This document shows, in pieces, positions 52,987-64,000 of a stretch of DNA of 64,000 nucleotides. Made by a program: the position numbers and the translations under genes. How positions within the stretch are numbered: the stretch's first letter is position 1; the number at the start of each line of letters is the position of its first letter. The notes under the pieces are model-generated. The model was not told the DNA's origin, did no database searches, and worked only from the letters and a program-made list of their open reading frames with translations. The DNA lies in contig NZ_FNGI01000013.1 of assembly GCF_900102945.1 (NCBI RefSeq), positions 56,537-120,536 on the forward strand. Reading direction: 5' to 3'. Source of the DNA: Modicisalibacter muralis. Its GTDB lineage: Bacteria; Pseudomonadota; Gammaproteobacteria; Pseudomonadales; Halomonadaceae.

Positions 52987-53064
52987 CGTGGGTTTGGCGC
53001 TGGCCACGGTTCTTGCGCTCACCATGATAACGATTCGCCCTAGGCGGACACCGCTGGAACGCCG

Positions 53065-54279
53065 ATGAACCCCGATCTCGACGCCCTCAAGCCCTACCCC
53101 TTCGAGAAGCTCGCCGCGCTGATGGCTGGTGCGATGCCACCCGCCGAACTGGCCCACATTGCGCTGTCGATCGGCGAGCCGAAACATAGCCCGCCGGCGG
53201 AGGTGCTCTACAGCCTGCGCCGCCACGAGGGCGACGTCGCACGTTATCCGACCACCACTGGTCTGCCGGAACTGCGTACCGCGATTGCCGACTGGGCGAC
53301 GCGGCGCTTCAGCCTCGGCGCCCAGAGCCTCGACCCCGAGCGCCACGTACTGCCGGTCAACGGCACCCGCGAGGCGATCTTCGCCTTCGTTCAGGCCACG
53401 CTGGACCGCTCGCGCCCGGCCCGGGTCGCCGTGCCCAATCCGTTCTATCAGATCTACGAGGGCGCCACCCTGCTCGCTGGCGGCCAGCCATTGTATCTCG
53501 ATTGCCGCGCCGAGCAGGGCTTCCGGCCGGATATCGAGGCGGTGCCAGCCGATGCGTGGCGCGACGTGCAGATCGTCTTCGTCTGCTCGCCGGGCAATCC
53601 CACCGGCGCGGTGACGCCGCTGGCCGACTTCCAGCGCTTGATCGAGCTGGCCGACGAGTTCGACTTCATCGTCGCCTCGGACGAGTGCTACTCCGAGCTG
53701 TATCTCGACGAGGCCGCGCCACCGCCCGGCCTGCTCGAAGCCTGCGCCGCGCTGGGGCGTGACGATTACCGGCGTTGCATCGTCTTCCATTCGCTGTCCA
53801 AGCGCTCCAATCTGCCCGGCCTGCGCTCGGGCTTCGTCGCCGGTGACGCAGCGCTGATTACGCCATTCAAGCGCTATCGCACCTATCACGGCTGCGCCAT
53901 GGGGCTGCAAATCCAGCAGGCCTCGATCATCGCCTGGCGCGACGAGGCTCACGTGCTGGCCAATCGCGCCGCCTATCGCGAGAAGTTCGCCGCGGTCGGC
54001 GATATCCTCGCCCCGGTGATGGATTTCGCGCCGCCCGAAGCCAGCTTCTACCTGTGGCCGGCGGTTCCCGATGGCGACGACGAAGCCTTCGCTCGCGAGC
54101 TATTCGCCGAACAGCATGTCACCGTACTGCCCGGCCGCTACATGTCGCGCGGTGGCGAGAGTGGCGGCACGACTCACAATCCGGGCGCCGGACGCGTGCG
54201 CCTGGCGCTGGTTGCCGAACTCGAGGCCACCGTCGAGGCCGCAACGCGCATTCGCCGTTTCATCGAGCGACGCTATTAA
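53065..54279 (+). CDS. dapC: Succinyldiaminopimelate transaminase
   Basis: 404 residues. Fold-type I PLP aminotransferase: NGTREAIFAFVQA, CSPGNPTGAV, SDECYSELYLDE and the PLP lysine in HSLSKRSNLPGLRSGF. The specific DapC call rests on the start MNPDLDALKPYPFEKL and on dapD and dapE downstream. Converts N-succinyl-2-amino-6-oxopimelate to N-succinyl-LL-DAP. Confidence 0.92.
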   Translation: MNPDLDALKPYPFEKLAALMAGAMPPAELAHIALSIGEPKHSPPAEVLYSLRRHEGDVARYPTTTGLPELRTAIADWATRRFSLGAQSLDPERHVLPVNGTREAIFAFVQATLDRSRPARVAVPNPFYQIYEGATLLAGGQPLYLDCRAEQGFRPDIEAVPADAWRDVQIVFVCSPGNPTGAVTPLADFQRLIELADEFDFIVASDECYSELYLDEAAPPPGLLEACAALGRDDYRRCIVFHSLSKRSNLPGLRSGFVAGDAALITPFKRYRTYHGCAMGLQIQQASIIAWRDEAHVLANRAAYREKFAAVGDILAPVMDFAPPEASFYLWPAVPDGDDEAFARELFAEQHVTVLPGRYMSRGGESGGTTHNPGAGRVRLALVAELEATVEAATRIRRFIERRY

Positions 54280-54330
54280 GACACGGCGCGGTTCACACAC
54301 TATGCCAAGCCATGGAGAGCCCAGCACCCG

Positions 54331-54681
54331 ATGATCACGCTATATGGCATCAAGACCTGCGATACTTGTCGCAAGGCGCGCAAGGCACTCGATGCCCAGG
54401 GCACGGCCTATCGCTATCACGACCTGCGCGAAGATGGCCTGGATGGCGAGCGCTTGGATCGCTTCATCGACCAGGCCGGCCTACAGGCGTTGCTCAATAC
54501 CCGCAGCACGACCTGGCGAGCGCTCGACGCCGCCGCTCAACAGGCGGCCAAACAGGATGCCGCAAGCGCCCGCGAACTGATGCTCGCCCAGCCGACGCTG
54601 CTCAAGCGTCCGCTGCTCGATAGCGGAGAGCGGCTGATCGTCGGCTTCAAGGGTAGTGAATACGCATCACTGACCGACTGA
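54331..54681 (+). CDS. ArsC/Spx-family reductase-like protein (YffB type)
   Basis: 116 residues. Thioredoxin-fold start MITLYGIKTCDTCRKARKAL with C10 and C13 as CxxC. LLKRPLLDSGERLIVGF is the family C-terminal motif with the conserved Pro and Arg. Homologues such as YffB sit beside dapD/dapE in many proteobacteria; they are not proven arsenate reductases. It lies 51 bp after dapC and 42 bp before dapD. Confidence 0.85.
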   Translation: MITLYGIKTCDTCRKARKALDAQGTAYRYHDLREDGLDGERLDRFIDQAGLQALLNTRSTTWRALDAAAQQAAKQDAASARELMLAQPTLLKRPLLDSGERLIVGFKGSEYASLTD

Positions 54682-54723
54682 ACATCATCCGACCCTTTTC
54701 GATCATTTTTCAGGAGAATTCCC

Positions 54724-55749
54724 ATGCTGAGCTTCGCTCTCGGAATCGGCAATCAGAACAGCCAAGGCGATTGGCTGGATACCTACTACCCGGCGCCACT
54801 GTTCGAACCCGCTGCCGCGCTGGTCGACGCCGCCCGTCAGGTGCTCGACGCGCCCGCCGGCAATGCCACCGTCAGTTTCCTGCCCGAACACTGCGCCGCG
54901 CTGGCCCAGGCATTGAAGAAGGCCGGCAACCCCGAGCAGGCCGAACTGGCCGAAGCGCTCGCCGCCAGCCAGCGGCCGCTGGTCGCCACCTTCCTCGAGA
55001 GCGACCAGCCGCCGGCCAGCGTGCCGGAGGTCTATCTCAAGCTGCACCTGCTGTCGCACCGGCTGGTCAAGCCGCACGGCGTCGATCTTTCCGGCATGTT
55101 CGGCGTGCTGCGCAACGTCGCCTGGACCAGCGAAGGACCGATCGACGTCGAGGAGTTGCCGGCACGGCGCCTCAGGGCGCGTCTGGAAGGTCGCCCGCTG
55201 TCGGTGGACTGCGTCGACAAGTTCCCCAAGATGACCGACTACGTGGTGCCCAAGGGCGTGCGCATCGGCGATACTTCACGGGTTCGCCTGGGCGCCCATC
55301 TCGGCGAAGGCACCACGGTGATGCACGAGGGCTTCGTCAACTTCAATGCCGGCAGCGAAGGCCCGAACATGATCGAAGGGCGCATTTCCGCCGGCGTGGT
55401 GGTCGGCAAGGGCTCGGATCTTGGCGGCGGCTGTTCGACCATGGGCACGCTGTCCGGCGGTGGCGGCATCGTCATCGCGGTCGGCGAAAACTGCCTGATC
55501 GGCGCCAATGCCGGTATCGGCATTCCGCTCGGCGATCGCTGCACCGTAGAGGCCGGACTGTACATTACTGCCGGCGCCAAGGTCGTGGTGCTCGACGATC
55601 ACGGCCAGGAAGTCAAAACCGTGGCCGCGCGCGACCTGGCCGGGCAAAACGACCTGCTGTTGCGCCGCAACTCGGTCAACGGACGCATCGAATGCCTGAC
55701 CAACAAGAGCGCCATCGCCCTCAACGAAGCGTTGCACGCGCACAATTGA
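54724..55749 (+). CDS. dapD: Tetrahydrodipicolinate N-succinyltransferase (long type)
   Basis: 341 residues, the length of the Pseudomonas-type DapD rather than the 274-residue E. coli form. N-terminal helical domain, then a left-handed beta-helix with [20 protein letters not shown] and [33 protein letters not shown] precedes the ATG. A strong terminator follows the stop. Confidence 0.96.
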   Translation: MLSFALGIGNQNSQGDWLDTYYPAPLFEPAAALVDAARQVLDAPAGNATVSFLPEHCAALAQALKKAGNPEQAELAEALAASQRPLVATFLESDQPPASVPEVYLKLHLLSHRLVKPHGVDLSGMFGVLRNVAWTSEGPIDVEELPARRLRARLEGRPLSVDCVDKFPKMTDYVVPKGVRIGDTSRVRLGAHLGEGTTVMHEGFVNFNAGSEGPNMIEGRISAGVVVGKGSDLGGGCSTMGTLSGGGGIVIAVGENCLIGANAGIGIPLGDRCTVEAGLYITAGAKVVVLDDHGQEVKTVAARDLAGQNDLLLRRNSVNGRIECLTNKSAIALNEALHAHN

Positions 55750-55754
55750 TAGCT

Positions 55755-55780
55755 GGCGCTCGCCATTGCGAGCGCCTTTT
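55755..55780 (+). terminator. Rho-independent terminator between dapD and dapE
   Basis: Perfect 9-bp stem GGCGCTCGC/GCGAGCGCC, loop CATT, then TTTT. It lies only 22 bp upstream of the dapE start. Confidence 0.85.
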
Positions 55781-55801
55781 CCTCACCCTTCGAGACGATC
55801 C

Positions 55802-56965
55802 ATGCCGCCTGATACCGCCGAGCTTTCGCCAACGCTTTCACCGACACTCGAGCTTGCCATCGAGTTGATGCGCCGACCGTCGGTCACTCCCGACGATGCT
55901 GGCTGTCAGGCGCTGATGATCGAGCGCCTGGAGCGCATCGGTTTCAGCGTGACACGCCTGCCCTACGGCGATGTGGATAACTTCTGGGCGGTACGTGGCC
56001 ATCGCGGGCCGGTGCTGGCCTTCGCCGGACATACCGATGTGGTGCCCAGCGGCCCCGAAGGCCAATGGGATAGCCCGCCCTTCGAGCCGCTCATCAATGC
56101 GGATGGCGAACTGTGCGGGCGTGGCGCCGCCGACATGAAAGGCAGCCTGGCGGCGATGCTTACCGCCGTCGAGCGCTTCGTCGCCGAGCACCCCGAGCAT
56201 GATGGCAAACTCGCCTTTCTGATCACCTCCGACGAGGAAGGCCCGGCGATGGACGGCACCCGCGCGGTGGTCGAGCACCTGCGCGAGACCCACGAGCGCC
56301 TCGACTACTGCCTGGTTGGCGAGCCGTCTTCCACCGCGCGCCTGGGTGACATCATCAAGAATGGCCGACGCGGCTCGCTGGGCGCGGTGCTGCACGTGCA
56401 TGGCGTGCAGGGCCACGTCGCCTACCCGCACCTGGCGCGCAACCCCATTCACGAGGCCGCGCCGGCACTCGATGCGCTGTGCCGCGAACACTGGGACGCG
56501 GGCAACGAGTTCTTCCCCGCCACCAGTTTTCAGATATCCAACGTGCGCGCCGGCCAGGGCGCCAGCAACGTGATTCCCGGCGACCTGGAAGTGGTCTTCA
56601 ACTTCCGTTACTCCACCGAGGTGACCCACGAGCAACTACGCCAGCGCACCGAAACGATCCTCGATGCCCATGGCCTCGATTACCGTCTCGACTGGACGCT
56701 CAACGGCGAACCCTTCCTGACCGCCGAAGGCGAATTGGTCGATGCCACCGTGGCCGGCGTTGAAGAGGTCATCGGTCAACGGCCGCGGCTCGCCACCACC
56801 GGCGGCACCTCGGATGGGCGCTTCATCGCCACGCTGGGCAGCCAGGTCGTGGAACTGGGACCGCTCAACGCGACCATCCACAAGGTCAACGAGCGCGTGC
56901 GCGCCGCCGATCTCGATACCCTGAGCCGCGTCTACGAGACGATCATCAAACGGCTGTTTACCTGA
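55802..56965 (+). CDS. dapE: Succinyl-diaminopimelate desuccinylase
   Basis: 387 residues. M20 metallopeptidase family, two zinc ions. [27 protein letters not shown] (bridging Asp) and [12 protein letters not shown] (Glu) are seen, and [16 protein letters not shown] in the lid-linked part. Start chosen at [10 protein letters not shown] because the upstream in-frame start lies inside the dapD terminator; ribosome site is weak. The N-terminal 15 residues are extra. Confidence 0.95.
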   Translation: MPPDTAELSPTLSPTLELAIELMRRPSVTPDDAGCQALMIERLERIGFSVTRLPYGDVDNFWAVRGHRGPVLAFAGHTDVVPSGPEGQWDSPPFEPLINADGELCGRGAADMKGSLAAMLTAVERFVAEHPEHDGKLAFLITSDEEGPAMDGTRAVVEHLRETHERLDYCLVGEPSSTARLGDIIKNGRRGSLGAVLHVHGVQGHVAYPHLARNPIHEAAPALDALCREHWDAGNEFFPATSFQISNVRAGQGASNVIPGDLEVVFNFRYSTEVTHEQLRQRTETILDAHGLDYRLDWTLNGEPFLTAEGELVDATVAGVEEVIGQRPRLATTGGTSDGRFIATLGSQVVELGPLNATIHKVNERVRAADLDTLSRVYETIIKRLFT

Positions 56966-56973
56966 GGCCCGCC

Positions 56974-57360
56974 ATGGAGCGCTATCCCGATATCGAGGTC
57001 TACCTGGCCAACGCCGCTATCGAGCGTCTCGATGCCTGGCTGGGGCAAACGTTGGACGCCGCGCCGCTGAAGCCGGCCGGCAAGCGCAAGTGGCGCGGCA
57101 ATGGCCGGCGCGATGGCGTCGATATCCCGATCCTGCTGGTCGAGAATGCCGCCGACGGTTTCGCCAGCCTGTGGTTCGACAGCGCCGCCACGCCGTGGCC
57201 GCGCGATACCGACTGCGCCCGCGATGTCGCCCGCGCGCTCGGTTGCGAGGTGCGCTGTTCGCTGGGCGGCTGGCAACCCGGCGATGATCCGGACCGCTTC
57301 TGGCAGGTCTGCCCCGACGGCAGCGAAGGCGCCATCGTGTGGCCCGATTCGGGGCACTAG
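56974..57360 (+). CDS. Conserved-looking hypothetical protein after dapE
   Basis: 128 residues, starting 8 bp after dapE. No recognised catalytic motif. It has a Trp-rich soluble sequence (LWFDSAATPWPRDTDCARDVARALG, given in part) and a C-terminal RFWQVCPDGSEGAIVWP. No signal peptide or membrane segment. Close spacing suggests co-transcription with dapE. Base composition matches its neighbours. Function unknown. Confidence 0.65.
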   Translation: MERYPDIEVYLANAAIERLDAWLGQTLDAAPLKPAGKRKWRGNGRRDGVDIPILLVENAADGFASLWFDSAATPWPRDTDCARDVARALGCEVRCSLGGWQPGDDPDRFWQVCPDGSEGAIVWPDSGH

Positions 57361-57374
57361 CCCACAATGAAACA

Positions 57375-57398
57375 CCCCGTCGGGGTATCCCGACGGGG
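57375..57398. terminator. Bidirectional-type hairpin downstream of the dapE cluster
   Basis: Perfect 10-bp stem CCCCGTCGGG/CCCGACGGGG with a GTAT loop. No T run on the plus strand; GTGTTTCATTG follows on the minus strand. It separates the convergent dap genes from the cold-shock-domain gene. Confidence 0.55.
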
Positions 57399-57413
57399 CG
57401 CTGAGGCTACGAA

Positions 57414-57549
57414 GAAACTTGTCGAGCGAAGATCAGGCGAGGCGAAAGGGCATCGAAAGTCGGACTGGGCTCGCATCCGAGTTTACTTTAAGTAAATGAG
57501 CAACTTGAGGTGCCCTTTCAACAAAGCATGGTCGAGCGCAGGCAGTTTC
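57414..57549. repeat. Nested inverted repeats downstream of the cold-shock-domain gene
   Basis: Three concentric inverted pairs: GAAACT/AGTTTC (57414-57419, 57544-57549), AAAGGGCA/TGCCCTTT (57445-57452, 57511-57518) and TTTACTT/AAGTAAA (57482-57488, 57490-57496). GTCGAGCG also occurs twice as a direct repeat (57421, 57531). The region lacks genes and overlaps the stop codon of the minus-strand gene. Confidence 0.55.
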
Positions 57550-57985
57550 AAGTAATGACGGTGACGTCATCGGCCTGTAGCCCCCGCTCATTGTGGATGG
57601 TGTAATAACGCACCTTCTGGCCCTCGGCGAGGGTACGGTGGCCCTTGCCGCGAATGGCGCGAAAATGCACGAAGACGTCTTCACCGCTGTCTCGGGTGAT
57701 GAAGCCATAACCCTTGTTGACGTTGAACCACTTGACCTCGCCGATCTCGCGATCGTCGTTTTCGACCTCCGCCAGGTTGGCGAGTTGCGGGGTAAAGGCA
57801 TTCACTGCCAGTGTCGCAATCAGCAAAATGATGAAGACCGCCAGCGCGGTGGCCAGATAAACCGGCGCCGTTTGTTCGAGCGACGCGCTACCGGCCAACG
57901 ACACGAACAGGCCAATCAACAAGGGGGCAGGAGCGGCAAGCAGGAGACTGATCAGGCTACAACGGAATAAGACCTTACGATTCAT
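57548..57985 (-). CDS. Membrane-anchored cold-shock-domain protein
   Basis: 145 residues. Start chosen at [13 protein letters not shown] with GAGG upstream; a longer reading overlaps slyX. Two hydrophobic helices (residues about 8-30 and 43-63) precede a short acidic linker and a cold-shock domain (about 78-145) with [18 protein letters not shown] and DVFVHFRAI, the RNP1 and RNP2 motifs. Classical CspA-type proteins are about 70 residues and cytosolic; this one would hold an RNA/ssDNA-binding fold at the inner membrane. Similar layouts occur in some marine gammaproteobacteria. Function is inferred only as nucleic-acid binding. Confidence 0.8.
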   Translation of the reverse strand: MNRKVLFRCSLISLLLAAPAPLLIGLFVSLAGSASLEQTAPVYLATALAVFIILLIATLAVNAFTPQLANLAEVENDDREIGEVKWFNVNKGYGFITRDSGEDVFVHFRAIRGKGHRTLAEGQKVRYYTIHNERGLQADDVTVIT

Positions 57986-58073
57986 GGACCTCGGTTTCTC
58001 TTGTTGTGGTGACAAAAACAACCCGGCAGGCGCCTCACGCGCATGCGGGCGAAGACTCGATGAAGGTGTCGCG

Positions 58074-58352
58074 ATGAACGGCAACACGCAGCGCAACGAT
58101 TCTAGCATGGCCAATGACGACACGCTCGTCCGCCTGGAACGGCGATTCGAGGCGCTGGAGAGTCGTTTGGCTTATCAGGAGCACTGGCTGGATACGCTCG
58201 ACCGAGCCGTGGCCAGCCAGGAACAGCGGCTGACCCAACTCGAACGGCTAAGCGAACTGATGCAACGCCGCCTGCGCGATCAGCAGCAGACGCTACAGGG
58301 GCTGGACGACGACGATTACCGCCTCGAAGATGAAGTGCCGCCGCACTACTGA
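58074..58352 (+). CDS. slyX: SlyX family protein
   Basis: 92 residues. One long coiled-coil region ([20 protein letters not shown] and the following heptads), then the typical acidic [14 protein letters not shown] end. Start set at MNGNTQRN, behind GAAGGTG; an internal ATG at 58107 would give 81 residues, closer to the usual 72, but lacks a ribosome site. The role of SlyX is unknown. Divergent from the cold-shock-domain gene. Confidence 0.85.
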   Translation: MNGNTQRNDSSMANDDTLVRLERRFEALESRLAYQEHWLDTLDRAVASQEQRLTQLERLSELMQRRLRDQQQTLQGLDDDDYRLEDEVPPHY

Positions 58353-58458
58353 AGCGGGAAGAGCGCCGCTTCGCGGCTGGAAGCTGGAAGTACGGCGCTA
58401 CGCGCCTGGAAGAAAAACACAGACATCTGCCCTGCCCCTCCTCCCCGGCTTCCCGCTT
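58352..58458 (+). repeat. REP-like intergenic repeat, copy B, bounded by a 10-bp inverted repeat
   Basis: 58364-58417 matches the minus strand of 17248-17301 at 47 of 54 positions. It has hairpins GCCGC-TTC-GCGGC and GGCGC-TAC-GCGCC. The surrounding arms AAGCGGGAAG (58352-58361) and CTTCCCGCTT (58449-58458) are perfect inverted repeats. It lies between the convergent genes slyX and trxB. Confidence 0.75.
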
Positions 58459-58476
58459 TGGTTGAGGCTCTTGGCC

Positions 58477-59442
<966 letters not shown>

Positions 59443-59567
59443 TCACGATGCGCTACGGATACATCGGCGGCTTGCGTGCCGAGGGATCGAACGCGTTATG
59501 GCTGGCTGTACAGCAATCCGTGGGCTGGGCTCGACGAAAACGGCGAACCCAGGCCGCGAATCGCGGT

Positions 59568-59591
59568 AAAAGGGCGACCCGCAGGCCGCCC
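59568..59591 (-). terminator. Terminator downstream of the peroxiredoxin gene
   Basis: Minus strand GGGCGGCC/GGTCGCCC stem (one G-T pair), loop TGCG, followed by TTTTA. Confidence 0.7.
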
Positions 59592-59616
59592 CGGTCAATC
59601 GCGAAAGGCAGAGACC

Positions 59617-60219
59617 TTACAGCGCGGTGGAGTGCTCGCCCAGATACTTGGCGACGCCTTCCGCGGTGTCCTTCATGCCTTCCTTGCCTTCGTCCCAGCC
59701 GGCCGGGCAGACTTCGCCGTGCTGCTGGTGATGCTTGAGAGCCTTGACCATGCGCAGCATCTCGTCGACGTTGCGGCCCAGCGGCAGGTTGTTGACGGTC
59801 TGGTGCTGTACCACGCCGTTCTCGTCGATCAGGAAGGAGGCCCGCAGTGCGACGCCGGCTTCCGGATGCTCGATACCGTAGGCCTGGGTCACTTCGTGCT
59901 TGACGTCGGCAATGATCGGGAAGCCGACTTCACCGATGCCGCCGGCATCCGGTGAGGTCTTGCGCCAGGCGTGATGGGTAAACTGGGAGTCGATGGAAGC
60001 ACCGATCACCTCGACGCCGAGTTCCTTGAACTGCGCCAGACGATTGTCGTGGGCGATGATCTCGGACGGGCAAACGAAGGTGAAGTCCAGCGGCCAGAAA
60101 AACAGCACGCGTAGCTTGCCGTTGCTGTCGGACAGCTTGAAGTTCTCGACGATAGAGCCATCGCCGAGGACCGCCGCAGCTTCGAAATCCGGTGCTTGAC
60201 GTCCAACCAGTACGCTCAT
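59617..60219 (-). CDS. 2-Cys peroxiredoxin (AhpC/Tsa family)
   Basis: 200 residues. Peroxidatic C50 in PLDFTFVCPSE, resolving cysteine in HGEVCPAGWDEG near the C-terminus. Start chosen at MSVLVGRQAPDF with AGGAG upstream; a 27-residue longer reading is not family-like. Reduces H2O2 and organic peroxides in the cytosol. Sits beside trxB, which could feed it through thioredoxin; no ahpF is present. Confidence 0.93.
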   Translation of the reverse strand: MSVLVGRQAPDFEAAAVLGDGSIVENFKLSDSNGKLRVLFFWPLDFTFVCPSEIIAHDNRLAQFKELGVEVIGASIDSQFTHHAWRKTSPDAGGIGEVGFPIIADVKHEVTQAYGIEHPEAGVALRASFLIDENGVVQHQTVNNLPLGRNVDEMLRMVKALKHHQQHGEVCPAGWDEGKEGMKDTAEGVAKYLGEHSTAL

Positions 60220-60367
60220 GCAAATCTCCTTGGGATCGGGTGTGTTGACTATGGGTGAATGGAAGATGCGAGGGTAAATCCAAGCACCCTGATTTGGCAA
60301 TTTGATTGCGCTAATAAATGATATAGGACCAGCCTATCGACCAAGCCGTGAACGCCGTTACGGCGCT

Positions 60368-60577
60368 TCATACCACATCGTCGTCACGCCCCAGCGTAAC
60401 CTGCTCCAGTTCGCCGGTGTGCGGCGACACCGCGACGCTGATCTGGATGGGGGCACAACAGCGCGGGCAATCTTCCCAGGTGATGTGGCTTTCCTGGCTG
60501 GTGTCGATCAGCAGATCGAACTCGGTGCCGCAATAGGGGCAGCTCACCGCCAATGAATTTAGCATTTCCTCATGCAT
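60368..60577 (-). CDS. CPXCG-motif cysteine-rich zinc-ribbon protein
   Basis: 69 residues. SCPYCGTEFDLLID and then DCPRCCAPIQISVAV give two CxxC knuckles for one zinc. Start chosen at MHEEMLN with GGAG six bases upstream. Family of unknown function. Confidence 0.8.
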   Translation of the reverse strand: MHEEMLNSLAVSCPYCGTEFDLLIDTSQESHITWEDCPRCCAPIQISVAVSPHTGELEQVTLGRDDDVV

Positions 60578-60838
60578 GACAGGCTCCACTGGCATTCAGC
60601 GGCATGCCGAACACGATCTGGGGCCGCCTGAATGCGCTTTCAAGTAATCACCAACGTATTTCCACCAAGCCGATGTTGGCGAACTCCCAAAAGCGTAGCC
60701 GAGACTCGGCATTCAGCGCATCTAGCTGGCAGGCGCTTGCATTCTCTACCTATCATGACCATGTGATAAGTATCTGGCGGTCCGCCCTGGGCTAGATGGG
60801 TGGGATGCGATCCGCCGACGGTATAACGAGGAGATCCC

Positions 60839-63592
<2,754 letters not shown>

Positions 63593-63661
63593 CGCTTCGG
63601 GCTTCGGGTCGCAAGATGAAGTCGTATACCCAATGAAAACACCCTCGCCGGTTATGAACTG

Positions 63662-63700
63662 CACCCCGAAAGTTGGACACCCAATCCAACCTTCGGGGTG
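63662..63700 (+). repeat. Hairpin at the IS end, before the transposase start
   Basis: CACCCCGAA/TTCGGGGTG (9 bp), one mismatch, then GTTGGA/TCCAAC (6 bp), loop CACCCAA. It ends 5 bp before the transposase ATG and could reduce translation from outside transcripts. Confidence 0.7.
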
Positions 63701-63705
63701 TTTCT

Positions 63706-64000
63706 ATGAGCAATCGGTACGACGAGTGGTTCAAGCTGCGGGTGGTGCAGCAGTGTTTACGTGAGGAGACCAGCTTAAGGGAAGTGGCACGTCAGCACTG
63801 CCTGGATGCGTCCACCGTACGGCAATGGTTGGACAACTACCGGCAGCATGGCGTGACGGGGCTGCGCAAGAAATACACACACCGCAGTGCGGCTTTCAAG
63901 CTGGCAGTACTTGAGAGGATGTGGCGAGATGGCTTGTCACATCGTCAGACTGCGGCCCTGTTCGATATCCGTGAGCGCCGCGCTATTGGCAGATGGGAGC
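63706..64000 (+). CDS. IS3-family transposase OrfA (3' partial)
   Basis: 98 complete codons visible. Two helix-turn-helix units of the IS150-like kind: SLREVARQHCLDASTVRQWL with YRQHGVTGLRKK, then AVLERMWRDGLSHRQTAALF with REVVx-like start of the next repeat. No frameshift is seen so far. DDE catalytic OrfB should lie just downstream, outside the window. Confidence 0.8.
   Translation, partial: MSNRYDEWFKLRVVQQCLREETSLREVARQHCLDASTVRQWLDNYRQHGVTGLRKKYTHRSAAFKLAVLERMWRDGLSHRQTAALFDIRERRAIGRWE

Larger units (their letters stand above)
63655..64000 (+). mobile_element. IS3-family element, left end (runs off the window)
   Basis: An IS3-like end with GCACCCCGAAAGTTGGACA at 63661 onward, then a transposase gene. 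The boundary is approximate, since the right end and target duplication are outside the window. It lies about 60 bp after acnA. Confidence 0.7.

Overview
The window is high-GC gammaproteobacterial chromosome. Gene content and order (hemB-ppk1, ppx, rho, ubiD; dnaE-rnhB-lpxB-lpxA-fabZ-lpxD-bamA-rseP-dxr-cdsA-uppS-frr-pyrH-tsf-rpsB; map-glnD-dapC-dapD-dapE; ubiE-ubiJ-ubiB-hisE-tatABC) fit the Pseudomonas/Oceanospirillales side of the class. Acidic proteins and overall style suggest Halomonas or a close relative. That assignment is inference; no rRNA gene is present and no search was run.

Layout. 1-7.4 kb: accessory module that looks like type VI secretion cargo: the end of a DUF4123-type adaptor, an 1168-residue VasX-like effector with a hydrophobic C-terminal third, and three membrane proteins that are probably immunity proteins, the last two a tandem duplication; a strong terminator closes it. 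7.4-10.4 kb: NarL-type response regulator next to acs. 10.4-12.1 kb: SprT-like protease, UPF0149 and DUF971 proteins. 12.2-17.2 kb: ubiquinone genes, hisE, tatABC. 17.3-30.4 kb: elbB, hemB, ppk1, aroG with an attenuator-like leader, a flavin reductase, ubiD, rho, ppx, tilS. 30.4-49.2 kb: a long minus-strand run from rpsB down to accA, covering translation, nucleotide, isoprenoid, phospholipid, lipid A and outer-membrane assembly functions and the replicative polymerase. 49.5-57.4 kb: map, glnD and lysine/DAP biosynthesis. 57.5-63.6 kb: a membrane-anchored cold-shock-domain protein, slyX, trxB, peroxiredoxin, a CPXCG zinc-ribbon protein and acnA. From 63.66 kb an IS3-family element begins and runs off the end.

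Most notable. Upstream of aroG there is an unannotated 44-codon leader ORF with a good Shine-Dalgarno site and seven aromatic residues in ten codons (WRGFGYWYWF). It is followed by an 8+8 pairing and a perfect 14-bp GC-rich terminator with a U-tract, so it looks like a transcription attenuator for the first step of aromatic amino acid synthesis. A second small aromatic-rich ORF with its own hairpin lies between that terminator and aroG. Other points: a tandem immunity duplication whose only strongly divergent part is the membrane region; absence of trxA (ppx/rho), skp (bamA/lpxD) and hisI (hisE/tat) from their usual places; a REP-like repeat present twice, both times between convergent genes; and two large imperfect palindromes.

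No tRNA, rRNA, CRISPR array or replication origin was recognised. Domain names are from memory and motif reading.
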